Shown piece after piece: positions 1 through 14,421 of a stretch of DNA of 64,000 bases. The DNA is from Orthonyx spaldingii. Lineage: Eukaryota; Chordata; Aves; Passeriformes; Orthonychidae. A program made the position numbers and the translations under genes. Every line of letters begins with the position of its first letter. Position 1 is the first letter of the stretch. The notes beneath the pieces are model-generated. The model had not been told where the DNA came from. It saw only the letters and a program-made list of their open reading frames with translations, and did not search any database. The stretch covers positions 1,259,410 to 1,323,409 of the forward strand of contig VZTJ01000753.1 of the NCBI GenBank assembly GCA_013397795.1. The letters run 5' to 3'.

Positions 1-3000
1 GAAGGACTTTGGCAGGCTAAGGATAAGAAACAGCCCAGTGCAATAAGGGAAAGAATTCGAAACAGGCCAATGTTGTACTGCCCTGTGACAAGGGATTTTT
101 GCCTATAGAGCTGTACATTTGGTAGACAGAAAAACAGTGAATTAAGTTAAAAAGATAATAGGCCTACTATAGTTTGTCTGGAGTTTCGGAAATTTATGGT
201 CAGTTCATCCAAGTACCCAAAAGTCTACCTTTCCTCTAAAACTATTGCACTAAGTTGACCTTCACCACAAACTTAGCCTCAGCCACCTCTGTTATCACAC
301 TGTAGTCACAATCTTTTTCAAATCATCATTTTGGTTCTGCAGACATTCAGGTCTGATTTTTAATCACTGACATATTAAGCATCAGCAAAATAGTTTGCTT
401 AGCTGTTCCGTTAGCAATTTTTAAAAAGGAATGAAAACATGTACCCTTTTGATTACCTTGTTAAAGTGAGTCATGATGGCATTATAGCAGTGCTCAGTAT
501 TTCTGCTGTAATTAAGAAACTGTCATATTTTTCATTAAAACACATTCTTTAAAATGAGACTTTTAACTTGGTCATTTCAATCAGGACCAGCCTGAAGTGT
601 AGCACGTGCATGCAACATGCCAACTAGATAAAGAATATGACATCTGAAATTTGTTTTTGCAAAAGATTAAGTATTAAAGTGTCCATAACATGCATAGTAA
701 TTTATCCGTTTTATATACACATTTTCTACATTTTAAGTACAAAATAGCTTTCTCTTTTTATAATTGGTTTTTGCAGTGCTCCAAACTGCTCCAAAGTGTA
801 AATCACACTATGTAACACCAGAGTAAAAAGATTGTTTTGAAATAAAAATAAATGGCTATTTACAAGGCATATAAATATAAGATGTGAAGCAGAATTCGAT
901 TATTATTTTTCCCAACATTTAAGACTTAGAGGTTTGTTATTTAAAAAAAAAATCTAAAAGGTCTCAGGGATTTAACAGGAGATGATAAAACCCAAAAATC
1001 TTGTACAGAAGAAGAATCAATTGGAAAAGATCTGCGATAAATGCATATTCAGTATATGGAATTTAAAATTTTGTAGCACCTATTGATTTGATACGAGACT
1101 TAAACTAGGTAATCTAAGACTGAAATTACTGCAAATATTCCCAGTGCATGTGTTTCAAGTAGTAACAGAACTTTACAAAGAATGTTCTTCTTTCTCTAGC
1201 ATAAAATTTTTTTGTTGTTGCTGCTGCAATTTTGTAATTATTTTCACTAAACTGGACTCAGTGTTGGTAGGGCTATTTCCATGACAATGGATTAGTTTGT
1301 CTAAGAGGTTCTTATACAAACTTGGGAGCACTGTATTGCTGCAGTGAAAGATGTCAGGGTGTCACATGAAATAGCTCTACCACTCAGGTAGTCAGAGGGG
1401 GCATAAGGTCATTGAGAATGACCTGATCCCACATGTGAACAGAATCACAGAAATAATATTGGTTTCATGGAAGAAGCTGTGCAAAAGGGTATTTAAAATG
1501 TACAACACCTAATTCTTCAATTGCGGGAAGCAATCAATTTTTACTAGTATCAGTTTTTAGTTGATTAATTAACAATCTAGGTTCAATAAAATACAGATGG
1601 GATATATGAAACATCCACAAAATACAAAACTTATTTTCTGCAAAAAAGACAGACTATGACACTCCTGTATCAGTACTGTCAGCTCCTAACCATCCATGCC
1701 TATATTATCTCCCATTTTCTTCACTGCTTTTCAATACATCTTTTCTTCACCTTTACAAATGACATTTTTGAAACTATAAAATGCTCTGTACTGCTCAAAC
1801 TTTCTTGCTTCAATAGTTTCTCAATGCTGTACAAGTAAAGCTACATCCTTTGTTACTAATATACACAAACCTATTGGTATGTGACTTTGATTCCAGGCTG
1901 AGAACGGGCTATAAATTTAGAAATCAATATCTAACTCTATCAATATTCATTTTACTTTTTCAATACAAAATACAAAGGTGAAAGAGCAGTAAATAAGCTG
2001 GAGTACTGAAATAAATTGGGTGTTCTTGTCACAATTAATAAATGTTTAACCAATCACACTGCTTGCTACAGAAGTCTGTGGCTTTGTAAGGAGTCTGAAA
2101 GGAGCAGGTGCTACCCTTGTGAGCCTCAAACCCAGGGAACATGTTTTGATATCACGTTAGGATTGCCAGTCGTTCTCACCAGTACTACTGAACTTAAAGA
2201 TATAAATGACCATTTTCAACACTGTACAGATTTTTACAAGAGTTAATTTACCAATGTATTTTTTCAAATGCAGATGAGAATTTAGAAAATACTGTTATCA
2301 TCAAATTGGCTTGTATTAGACGAAACTTTGCTAATTTGCAGTCCATATAAAGAAACACTTGCAGTAAATGAGTCATTTACAGACAGCCTTTCAGGTTTCA
2401 CTATGATTTTAAGTATGAACAATTATTAGGAGAATGCCTCTTTCATTTTCAACCTCTGTCCATTTTTTCTTTCAAGAAAAAAGCTTACAAATTCTTCTAC
2501 ATAAAATCAAGTCCTTCTATTCCTATATCTTAGCTAACTAAAACCACTGAAAGAAGAACAATCAAATAAGTGATGTCTTATTTTAATCCAAATTTCGAAA
2601 TGTACATTCATTCTAAAAGAAAGCCCTGTTTCTTTCACAAAATCATATGGAACACTGACAAAAAACAAGGCCTGTGACAGACAAACAATAACTTAGCTGT
2701 AGGAAGGTTAGCCTTTGCGAAAACTGTAATAATCTCTAGAATGCTATATATTACCTATACACAGGTACAAGCTTATTCGATGTTTACCGAAGTTTCTATT
2801 TGCTTAAAAACCCACAAGGATGAAATGTAGAAAAAAAAACTCTTATAAGACCACAAGAAAAATTCTCAATCCTCTTCAGAACAAAACAGAAAAGATTACC
2901 TTGAACTTGAAAAGAAAAAAAGGCAACTTAGTTAAAGGTAACTCATATGATACCTTTATCTACCATTATTTCTCTGTCGCTCCTCACATAAAGGCAAACT

Positions 3001-4250
3001 TCGGGGCAAAATAATCTCTAAAACTGTGAGTATATGGACACATAACATTGAATGACCACATATTTGCCTTAGTATCAAAATATTGGCTTTGCAAAGTTAC
3101 GCAGAGGAGCCAGCTTGTAAAATAAAATTCTGAACGCTTAAAGCCCAAGGTAAAGTGAATAATAAAATGAATTTCACGATACTTGATAACCTCTCAGTAC
3201 AAAATGACATCCTCTAGCACTTCAAAGTTGTGAAGTGAAAATCACCTTGTAGAAATAATTACATTATTCTCTCTTCAGCCATTAAGTATTTTTCTTTCTC
3301 AGTTCACATATGTTCAGAGTCCTAGAAGCTGACCCATAGATTCTCTTTTTTTCATACTGCTGCCACTAAGGTGCTTTTATAACATTTTTAATATTATTTC
3401 TGGTCTGTTTCTGCCACTGAGGTTTGAAACAAAGAAGTTTCAGGAGGGGGAATTCAGTTAGAATACAAGTATTAGGCTTCTCTAAAGACATCTACTTGAA
3501 ATATATTTGAAGAATTCCACGTGTTGCAAATGTTGCTGTAGTAATTTATGTATGACTAGGACATGCAATCCAGATTTCTATATTAGAAATATACATAAGG
3601 GCTCACATGGGCACACATACAACCTATTCCTTCTAGTATGCACATATAAAATTAATACAATAAACTGATGAGAGTCCTATAAATTGAGGACTAAGTATTG
3701 AAAAAGTCATTTCACAGCTGTGACATCAGCAAAATGCATCCAATTGTTGTGACCTCGCATCTGTAAAAATCTTTCAGAAATGTACTTGCAAGTGCTTCCT
3801 GTTTAATCTACAGCACTGATTTTAAAGCTGTGTTTCACAACCTCATCACCACATGTTCAATTGTTTGCCCACGAATTCACATCCTAACTATTGTGCAGGG
3901 TATTTAGAGCATTCATATGCAGAAAAAAACATGCCTCAGGTCTCCTTCCTTATAATGTTAGAAGAGACATGAGCAGAAATCTTTGCTGTCTCAGTATACG
4001 AAAAAAGATTTATTGTCTTTAAAGAAGTGCTGTGCTACAAAGGAGTGGAAATTGGCAATGTTTGTGGGAGAATGGAGAGAGCCTATTTACTTCTTAAATC
4101 TTTATTATTAAATAAGGATGGAAAATATCTGAAGTTATATGGGAAGTTACTGAATTTATCAAGCTTTTCCCCAGGTCACTGACCTAACTGCTTTGTATTT
4201 AGAGATTTAACATCTTGTGGTTTGTGTTCTGTCCCAGGGAAATTGGTTAC
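1..4250. other. Unassigned AT-rich sequence
   Basis: No repeat family or convincing exon. Weak splice-flanked candidates in phase with e13 occur on the minus strand (242-288 with a stop codon, and about 2754-2800), and on the plus strand at about 421-469, but none has a good acceptor and donor together. Small open frames here are of chance length. Confidence 0.6.
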
Positions 4251-4333
4251 CTGTGGGTCCTGGCAGGGGAGCAGCTTTCCTTCTCCGCTTGATGTCTCCC
4301 ATGCACAATGATCCTAAATGTACACTGGTTTGC
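4251..4333 (-). CDS. Coding exon e13, unidentified minus-strand gene
   Basis: An 83-bp block has acceptor TTTTCTCCTATAATTACTTGCAG and donor CACAG|GTAACC. One base completes Arg from e12, then 27 codons include SVHLGSLCMGDIKRRRKAAP followed by LPGPT. One base remains for the next exon. The KRRRKAAPLP patch resembles basic-plus-proline motifs seen near SH3- or actin-binding linkers, but that is only a resemblance. The intron from e12 would be about 13.8 kb and contains the plus-strand exon candidates. The downstream exon was not placed confidently; 242-288 is one weak possibility. Confidence 0.5.
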
Positions 4334-6347
4334 CTGCAAGTAATTATAGGAGAAAACTATTAACAAAGGAAGAAAACTGCCACATAAATACACAGCTTGT
4401 ATAATCTGAACCTATATCAAAACATTCTCAACCAAGATGAAGCTGCACAGTCAAGCCACCAATCTTGTTTATATCGAAACATAATTATGCTTGTTGACAA
4501 GCGCTCAGTATCTAAATGCAGCATCATAAATTGTTACTGGAATGAATAAATATAAATATAAAGGGAATGCTTTTTAATTTTCAAAACTGGCAATCTTTCT
4601 AGATCAACATAAAACAAAAACACTGTTGCTCCTGACAGGAAAATAGCTAAGATTAATTATCTAAAGAGATCACAATGCTGTTTGTAGGTTATCAATTGGC
4701 TGGTAATGCTTGACTGTCAGAGAGGCATTTATTACATGGAAAATATTATCAATTTTTTTTAAGGTAAGATGAAGAATGAATGAGAAAATATGAAACAGTA
4801 AACTCTTCAAAGGTGCATGAAATAAACTTGCAGCGCAACAATTTATCCTCTTCTAATTCACTGGCAAGTTGTGCGAATACCACGGAAGCACAGTATCTGG
4901 CAGACTCCTTGAACAATTATGAGCTTGCACTTGGACACTGAAAAATTGATGGAGCTGCACAGGATGGCAAACAAGCAAATGCTATTGCATTAAATCCAGC
5001 TATTAGAAGTCAGGTACCACCGAAAATGGTAAATTTGGAATTTTCAAGTGTTGACTTTTGGAATAGAATCTCAAAGGATAATTAGAGTTATTATTTTTCT
5101 TAAAGCAATGTACAACCTCTGAATTGTATCTATGTAGCTGACTTTTTTTTTTTAAAGAACTAGAACAGAAAGGGGGAAAAATGCAGTAATTTCTGGACTG
5201 CACAGTTTTAATATGTCTCTATAAATGTTACTGAGAACCGTGTTTCTTACCATGTAAGTGTAGTGAATTTTGATAAAATTATAAGCTGAAAATTGCATCT
5301 GACAATCTACTGCAGCATAGTAACACTGTCACTCATGGAATCTGGTTTCAGTGTGGATATATCACTTACCCTTTACTGCATTTATAAACTTTTTAAAGTT
5401 GGACTGCTTCTAAATTAATAACAAATGGTCATATACTGTTGAGAGACTTCAGATCTGTTGAATAATGTAAAAGAGTGACAACAATGCCCTGATGAATAAG
5501 ATGAAAATGTACAATCCTCTGCATATTTCTTCTATAAGAATAAAGTACATTAACAAGTACCACAGTGCTTGTACTGAAATAATAAAAAATTCCAAGAACG
5601 TTATGTTTCATAGAGAAGTGCACTCTAGCTTTACCTAGAGAACCCTTATTTCAACACTTTTTTCCTTTTAAGATACATTTTCCTTGCAATTCCAAGATGA
5701 AATTTTATCCTATTTCAATATCCAGAAACTCAACACAGTTGAACTAGTAAAGTAACAGAATGATAATTTACAGTTCTGAATTTAGAAAGAATTCAAGAAG
5801 TGTAACCCTTTCATAACTGATTGTACGACAAAGAAAATGAATATTTAAATACAATATGTGGAAATAATTATTAGAGAAAAGATATTTGAGATGTTTCATC
5901 AACAACAGATCAGTATTTAACACTGGTGTCAAACATGCAGAATAAGTTGTGTGACGAATTATATATTCTACAGTGCGAAACTCTTGTTTTCTGAATGAAA
6001 AAGGGAGAAAGTCTCCAGGAATACAAGTAGGATGAAAGATAAAAATTAATAAAGTCAGGCAATTGAACCTGAAGACCTGAGCCAGAGCAGTAACAGTGAG
6101 CAGTGTTTGAGTTATTTTACCAGAATTGATTATCTGTTACACTACATTGAGATATCTAGATTATTGATCTGTAAGATTATGGTACTGGGGTCTCCCCACT
6201 TTTCCTCCAGGCACACGGAATGGAGTTGCAACAAATAACACTAAGTAAGGACTACTTTGTTATTGTTGTCACCCTTCATGTAGAACACAGCAGTTACTTT
6301 TTAATTTAAAATCAATGAATGTCTGAAAGGCAGCCTTGTTCCTTCAG
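4334..6347. other. Unassigned sequence, presumed intron
   Basis: AT-rich, no repeat family recognised. Minus-strand open frames at 5003-5203 and 5429-5623 lack splice context and look random. Confidence 0.6.
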
Positions 6348-6400
6348 CATAAATGAATCATTTGCCTTTGCCGATCACAACAACCCCATCACAAGCCAAG
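6348..6400 (+). CDS. Possible coding exon p1, plus strand
   Basis: The acceptor CAGCCTTGTTCCTTCAG and donor CCAAG|GTGAGA flank 53 bp with a single open frame: one base, 17 codons (NESFAFADHNNPITSQ within them), one base. It fits p2 in phase in one of the two open frames of that block. The block is too short for openness to be meaningful, and the surrounding 6.3-6.6 kb could equally be a conserved non-coding element. Function unknown. Confidence 0.22.
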
Positions 6401-7993
6401 GTGAGAGTGGATATTTCTTTGTTGTCGTCAAAAATTCCCTACACCACAAATAAATAACAATATGCTGGAGCACCAATTAAGCTTTGTCAAACCCAGTTTT
6501 ATGGCCACTACCATCAAATGTTCGCCAACTTGTGATTGTAAAGCGGCATTTGCCTTCGCCAGGGCGTAACATCTGATATGCTTTGCCAGTGTAAATCACA
6601 GCAAAACAAAAAGCTCTCATTTATTTATTTATTTAGAGAGGATCAGGCAAGAACTATTACTGCTCTGGAAGTGGCAGGTTAGACAAAAAGAAGCAGAGTC
6701 GTGAAGCTGCAGAGTACATTTTGAAATGCCTGTAATGGGGGTATTATAAAGTAGGGAGAACTCTGACCCTCAATCAGGCTAAGTTCAGCATTATGTTTCT
6801 TAGCATTAAATCAGAGGAGCGTGGATTACAGAAATGAAGAAAGCTATTTGCCTGACTTCTCTCTACTTACCCCTAGCTTGCTTCCAGCTATCTTTTATAA
6901 ATAGTGCTCTGGAGGGAAGCTAGGCATTTTATTAGGGGAAAAAATAAAACTTGTTAAGACCACCTTGCCTGAAAACCTGGCTTTTGACGTGCTGGTGACA
7001 GGGACTGGAGCAAGCAGTGTCAAATGGAATAATTTTTAAGGAAAGACAACAGGAACTTGTCGCCTCATTGTATGCATTTACAAATAGAGGCTTTTCAGAG
7101 TATTAGGCCTAGTTAAAGCTGCCCTCTGGATAAAAAGTGTTCCCAAGCAGCCTCAGACAAGCTTGGGAGACAAACAGATGTGACTATGGTCCCTGGCGTT
7201 TGGCAAGAACACTCACTGTCAATAAGAAAAATATGAGCATGGACAGGGCATCAGCTGCACCACGGCCGAGCAGGCCTGCAAGTGTCATAGCAGCGGCAAA
7301 GTTGTGGCAGAGGGAAATAAGAGGGCTGCAAAAGCCAGGCTGGTGTGAACTTACACTAGCATGCCAAGAATTTTTGATGTTGTTGTTGCTGTTGTGTCAT
7401 GCCTCAATGTATTAAACAAAATACTGGAAATGCCGCTGTCAATTTTTATTCGTTTTTCATCTTGCACACAGTGTTTAGATCCTCCTTTCCACATGGTAAA
7501 TAAGAGTCTCAAAAATGAAGACAGACTGGGAAGGCAGCAATAACAAAAATAACAAAAAGGCTACTGAAATAATAAATAAACCCCACAAAGTTTAGCTATT
7601 AAATCCCATAAATAAACCCCATAGATCTGATACAGCAAACACTTTTATAGAAGCAATGAAATGCAAAGCAATTCACAAGCATCTATGCATTTTTGTGAAA
7701 CATTCCCTCTGATGGAAATTTTGCTATTTCCTCCTCAAATAGTTGCAGTCTCTTCATTATTTCTTTTTCTCAATGTAATTGCCCTTACTATGGTAACATG
7801 TCTAGAATTGTCTCTTTAAGCTCCCCAAACATTTATGTTCGTGCCTACACTACACAATCTCTTCTTCTGTAATTTTCATACCTCCACAGGCAAATATTTT
7901 TGATGAATGCCTTTTCAGCAGTTACACACATTCACCTCTCCAAGACATTTGTAACAGTTCATGCCCGATTTTTATCTACCCTGACCTCTGCAG

Positions 7994-8054
7994 TCCATGG
8001 ACCATGTGGTTACATTCTCCAAATAAACATCTTGTTCTGTGGGGGAACCTGCAG
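7994..8054 (+). CDS. Possible coding exon p2, plus strand
   Basis: Both splice sites are strong: acceptor TACCCTGACCTCTGCAG and donor CTGCAG|GTGAGC around 61 bp. Two frames are open. One (HGPCGYILQINILFCGGTC) would fit p1 and p3 in phase. The other (PWTMWLHSPNKHLVLWGNLQ) reads more naturally but does not fit p3 and p4 directly. The strand and splice signals are seen directly; coding status is uncertain, and it could be an exon of a non-coding transcript. Confidence 0.25.
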
Positions 8055-11000
8055 GTGAGCTGCCTTAAATGCAATCCATCTTCTGAGCAACTGAGGATCC
8101 AACGGGGCTCTTCCCTCTTTCACTGGTAGTTATCACCCTTGCCACTATCAGAGTCGAAAGTTCACCAGTCGCTGATAACAACAACACAATGAAATGGCTG
8201 TAGGACAGCAGATACTCCTGAACATGTGTTCTAGCTCTCTGGTTTATTACCTGTTTCTGTACTCACTATCATCCCAGGTGTAAAAAAAACACAAAACAAA
8301 ATTTACTAATGAAGGCAGGTATGGAGGAGTGTTTTTTGTTTAACAGTACTTATCAAATTTCTGTACACTAGCTTGGAAAATCTGATGCAGCATATTATTA
8401 TGTTGTAATAATGTTTTCAGGAAGACTGATTTCTATTGCATAATTAGATGAATTGGTAATGATCAATACTTGTCTATCCATTATATTGCAATTAACATCT
8501 CTCACCTGAGGAAGAAACACACAGTAAACAGTGACACCCCATTCTGCCACAGTATCAGTGCATTCCTGCAGATGGCTGTAGAACTCTGCAAGTTTATCAG
8601 CACTGAATGCTTCAGCTAATGAAGAGGCTTGATGAAAGTTTTTAAGTGAGCTTACTTTCACAAGAGATCACGAAAAGGCAAAAGTTAACTGGTTTGTATT
8701 TTAGAGGAGACTTGAGAGAATTATTTTGAAGGGGGAATCTAATTGAAACTGTCAGTTCTCAGTCTTAAAATATGGATAAAAAACAGATATTCATATGGGC
8801 ATGATTGTAAAGAGAATGCAGTAGGGACGACAACTCACTTTACGCTTGAAATTACTGGACAATTTCTTATAAAGTGTAATGGAGCAGGGAGAGTGTGAAG
8901 CAATGTTCACAGCAGCAGTTAAAGATGGAAAAAACAAAACTCAATCGTGAAACAGAGAAACAAGACAATAAAATGATTTAAAAAATGGAATGTGTGGAAC
9001 AGCTCAACTTTATAAAAATCAAAGAATACTCTGAGCAAACCTCCCATTATTTAGGGATGTTTTACACAAAAATACATTATTCTCCTTACACAGAATGGAT
9101 CTGCAATACTTGTTAGCTTATCTTGTTTTTACATGGCTTAAAATGCAGACACTGCTGTATCTGGTGGCCAGTGGAACACATCCATTAGCGCTGCTTAAAT
9201 ATGGGAGTTTGGAGGAACTTTAACTCTTACTGTACATTCCTAAATTACCACAAGTGACAGACAACGGCTTCAAGAATATCGGAGTCAATAGAACAGTTTA
9301 TGATAAGTTTAGAAGTAAACATCATTAAAACCCTATTATATATGTCTTTCTAAACATAACACTAATAGCTAATTAAATTAAGACAAACATAAAATTCTGC
9401 ATTTCCATTTGATTGAGTCTCCAGAAGTATGGACTAAATTAAAAGGTATCACTCCAAACACACGTACTAAGCAAATGGGACTATAAATGTGGGAAGACTA
9501 TTCTGTATTATCCAGCTGTAACAAATACTTAATCTTTGCCTCTGGCATGTACATCAACATATCCACAGAAAAGATGCATGACGATTTCATAATATTACAC
9601 TGAAATATGCAAGGAAAAATATATGAAAAACAATGGCTAAGGAATTGTATAAGGAAAGATATCCTCTTTCCTTTGTGGTACACAGCTTGCCAAAACATGA
9701 GTGCAGTCCCTGGTGTCTACTTGAACACCCAGATAAGGGCAGCATGCGTAGTAATGCGTGTGCCCCATGGACAGTGAGAGAGGGATGGCTCCTTGTCCAT
9801 TCTAAAGAAGGCACCTGTCTTCTTTTGCTCTTTTGCTTTCTTGTCACTTATATCAGACAATATTCAGGTGGAATCAGTTCCATGCTTGATTCCTCCTCAT
9901 CCTTTACAAATAGCAAAGCTTTTCTTCAAACTTGTCTAAAGAATGACATCATCTATATAATAGATTGCTTCACCTACCTCTGCAAGTGTGAAAACCATTA
10001 CATTAACCAGAAGAGCTATGCACTTTATTTCCCTTTTATTACATCTTAAAAAGATGTGATAAACCCACGCAACTCTATCAACTCCTTTCATACAATGCCA
10101 ATCTGTTCACAACATAACTTCAAGCATAAGGGTGACATACCTGTATTACTGAAGGTTCTAGTGCAATCCTATTATGACTAGAATACAATCATTCCCATGC
10201 CCATCAGATTACCTCATCACTTAATAAATACTATATCCTAACATACTCCTTTCTGTTATCTTTAGCAGCACTTTTGTCATTCAGACACAGTAGTTGTCCA
10301 AAATTTATCTGAACTCTACAAATGGACACATTCAACTCCAGAATGGCATGATTTTTGCACATAATGATGGCAAATAAAAACCTGCATCATTATGTATGTT
10401 TTGACACCCATACTCAAGTCACTTATGCACTCTATTTGTGAAAAGAGATCCTAAAAAAGTAATTCTGTAGTAGAGGCCTACTGCCCTCAGAAAGGACAAT
10501 GCATTGTTTTTTCTTGGTTCTAATTAGTAATTTAAGCATATGTTCAGCATTTAACTCTAAATGTTTGCCTTTTCCCCAAGCTCTAAGACAGCTGTCCAAG
10601 ATGTGAATGCCAGAAAACATTTAAATATCAACATCTGTTGAATTATGTTAATTTAGTGTAATATAATTGGGCATGAGTTGGAATTGATCAAAAGTATATG
10701 AATTACACAAAGGCAAATCCAAACCAATATCTTGGTGTACAAACAAGTCACCAAGGAACAGCGAGGGAATAAACGCAAAAAATACACTTCTGTCAAAAAT
10801 TAGACAGCAAAAACTTGCAGTTTTCTTCAACAAATGACATGATTTCAGATTTTCAATACAGGAAATTAATATTTATACTAACTCAAAATGTAAATTTCAC
10901 ACAATTTAGAATATTTCTAAATATTTTTGATGGCAATTTCCATTATTGTTTTGTGTCACGCAATACATGATAAAAATAATGCTCATATTTGTGCAATAGT

Positions 11001-14000
11001 GAAATGTAGTTTGAAAATAGGATGTAGTAATAGAATTTCATCCTGTTAGAGAACAATATTGTTTTGGAACTTCTAAAGCAAATATTCTTTGGTTTCTTCT
11101 TCATCTTGCAACAACATTGTTGCCATTTGAAAAACATAGGCCCTGATCCAGCTCTGAAGTGATTTAGAAAATATCTTTATGACTTGAGCAGTAAATGTAG
11201 ATTTGAACAGCTACTTTAATGGAAGGACTTGATAGTGTACTCAGCTACGCCATTTCTTCCAGATATTTCTGGATACATAATTGTTTATCAAGTATGATAT
11301 TCACTAAATAAACTCAGTATGGAACAAATGTATTTTGTCAAAAACATTTTAAAAACCACACTTTAAAGTTCTGGATTACAGTCATCTATAGTTAGGCTAA
11401 ACTATTGCAAACATTAGTGTTGTGATCAGAATCATTTAAAACAGGTAAGAAACTAGAAGTAAGACTAAAAATCCAAGTATGTAATACAGTAGCTCAAAAA
11501 CGGAAGACAACACAGGAAAATTTTATGCAATTTGAAACAAACTATCCAGATTTTCTTCTAAACTCTTTCACTACACAAAATCACAGTCTGAATACAAACC
11601 AGTGTGCCTATGCCTCAGAATTTTAGTGGAAGTGCACCACAGATTTACACACATGAGATTCAGGGATCCTTTCAACATTAGGAGGCACCTGATGTAAAAA
11701 TTGCACAATTTAATGTGCAATAAAACCAGGAAGAGGGACACCCACCCTTCATTCATGCATGGCTATTCATCTTCATCCTCACAATATCCAGCTTTCACAT
11801 GCCTTTGGGGTGAAAGATAGAGAGACAAAACCAAATTTCTCGTGGTGGGGGAGATGACGGGACAAATGAGTGGTGGAAAACCAGAGTGCAAAACAACCTC
11901 TTTGACTGCAGTGCTGCTTAACCACAGGTTAAACAGTTTGTGGAACCACAGTGCAAGTCCCTGTGCACAGCTTCCTTCTCACACCTTACCCAGCAGGAAG
12001 GGTCTTCAGACGTCTGAAGCCCAAATTAACTTTATCCTTATGCCATTAGTATTTTAACAGGTAAGCTGAGAAAGCAAAGCTTGAGCTGTGGAGCACAAAC
12101 TTGCGCAAAAAGGGAGTGAGAGAGACTCTAATGCAGCTGAATGTGAGAAACAAGCACATCATGTGCTAAAATTTGGTTACTTCTAAAGGAGAAATTTGCT
12201 AGTTCATTCAGATAGTACATCAGGAGGATCCAGAGGTACACAATTCCTGAAGGTTATCTGACTTTTTTATTATACGTGTTTTCAAAATCAGGAAAAATTA
12301 AATTCCTGTTAGTTAACATACTCATGTGTACCTGGAATTCAATTTTAAATGACAAACTTTCAGTATCATTTAGCAGCTTGTTTATGTACCTTATGATAAA
12401 ATATATTAGATTCTAGTGCAAGAACAACAAAATTCAGCTTGTGGTTTTGTACCAAATTTTGCATTAAAGACGCCAAAGAAATTGCTCAGATCAAATTCAT
12501 GGAAAAACATATTTTCAAAACAGAGCATGGTTCAAAATTTCTGCTATTTTTGCAAAAGTTCTCATGATGGAAGTCAAGTTAAAAAGCAACAATTTAAAGA
12601 CATTAGGTGACTAATGGGTATTTATTCAATAGATACTTTAAATCTATCCATGAACCAGTACTGAGGCTCGCTCGAAGATTTCTATAAAATTAAAGCAGTA
12701 CACACTAGCTACATTTTGAAATAACAAACTGCCAATGCCCTGGCCTCCTCTCCCAAGTGAAAATCTTTTCAGCACCTTAAAAATAAGGCCATGGCATAGA
12801 AAACTCAATCAGGAATTGCCCTCTCCCAAAACAGCACCATCCCTTATCCCTTCCAGAGAAGAAAAATATCAAACTGATGGAATAATGTTGTCCCTGAGGG
12901 TGACAGCAAGGGAGGGAAGCAATGTGTCCTCAAACATTCACATAATTTAATCTGGAACTGCAAATATTATTAAGCAGCAATCATAACAGCACAGTTACTG
13001 CTTCATGGCACTCCAAAGAGGAGATAAAACTGCTTAGTTGTTAATTTCTAATGATGTAAACACATTTGGATTTTAATGTTGTATCTGAATCTCCTGCATT
13101 ATTAGCTCTGGGGTTACAAGACATTAACTTACTACCTTTAATAATTTTACACTTGAATTAAAAGGCACGTTTAAATATGACTTTATTTTAAAGTATATTT
13201 GTTGAGAATATGTGTTCATGTGATGGCAGAATCAAATCACCTAATAAAACAGCTATGCATTCCTTTGCTTTTCTGCAGTGTAAGTATGTGCACATGTTCA
13301 TGTATAATTTTCAAAAACTGGCTGAATTTACCTCCTCTGGTATTGTAATTTCATTCCGCAAAAGCCACATTAAACAATTACAGTTCTTGTAATTAACCAG
13401 TAGTCTAATGTACAGTTTTCTTATCCCAATCCATTAACAGCTGCTCAAAAAATGTAGTAATTAATGGTTTCATTTATTTTTGGCAAACCTGCACCTCGAC
13501 AAATAGTTTTGTATCTGTTGCAAATTAGGACTCTTTCCCAAACAACAGATGACAGGATGGGAAAGAGGGAGCAGGCAGAATCCTTGCACATCTTTGTCTC
13601 TTTAGAAGATCAAATAAAGAGCAGCTGTAATGTTATTTGTCACATCTGTGTAAAAAAGTATCATCAGATGAAAATGAACAAGTGCTGTACAAATGCACAA
13701 ACGGGGTTTATCCTTTAAAACTGTGAAAGAGAGAAAGTTGCAATTTTAACCAAAGCAATGACACACTTTTGAAAAGCTCTTCTCAGGTTTGGCATAATTT
13801 TTTCTCTTACAAGCTTTCTTTAAATACTAATTCACAGAGAACACAGTTACAAGAAGTTAAAATACGTGAGAATCACTCTTGTATCAGCACAAGGCACAAA
13901 TTTAAACTGGACTGAGAACAACTAGGGAAAGCAAGAGTTGCAAAAAACATGGGGAAATTCAGTCTGTGTCATTCATCGTGGCAGGAAAAGACTTCAAAGA

Positions 14001-14350
14001 CTTCTGGCCAGCTCAGGTGACAACTGGAGGACTGGCACACAGTCCTCCTGTCGCATTACAGTAAAGGCCAAGTAGGAAGCTCCTGCTGATTTTTAAAGAA
14101 ATATCAAGGTACCACCTCCACCTCAAGCTATGGTCCACTTTGCAGTCACGAGAGCTGGCTAACTAGTCCATGCCAAGCTGCTGCTACATTGATTAAATTC
14201 TTAACACAGCCTCAGTTAGGTAGTTGAAACCTGACATGTAAACTTCTACTCCACCTTGAAACCACTTTCGTGAGTTATGACTTAGCCTTCTTTCAAGCCA
14301 CAACTCAACTGCATAAGAACTAAAAGTAGATTTTTTTCCCCCTCTTTTAG
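8055..14350. other. Unassigned sequence, presumed intron
   Basis: Contains the longest plus-strand open frame of the window (9633-10049, 138 codons) over a locally GC-richer patch at 9690-9830, open on both strands. Its low-complexity hydrophobic middle and lack of splice sites argue against a gene. Elsewhere nothing recognisable. Confidence 0.55.
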
Positions 14351-14421
14351 ATGTCTCTGGGGAAACATTGGCATGTGGAAAGCCAACACAGAATTATCAA
14401 GATTCAACCCCCAAAAAACTG
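14351..14421 (+). CDS. Possible coding exon p3, plus strand
   Basis: An unusually strong acceptor (TTTTTTTCCCCCTCTTTTAG) and donor AACTG|GTAAGT bound 71 bp. All three frames are open. The most protein-like reading is VSGETLACGKPTQNYQDSTP, ending on a codon boundary. The reading that joins p4 in phase is a different one (CLWGNIGMWKANTELSRFNP). So the exon boundaries look sound while frame, and even coding status, cannot be decided from sequence alone. Confidence 0.33.

Noticed and set aside
9633..10049. 138-codon plus-strand open frame
   Set aside because: No splice sites or recognisable domain, hydrophobic low-complexity middle, and a length still plausible by chance over six frames of 64 kb.
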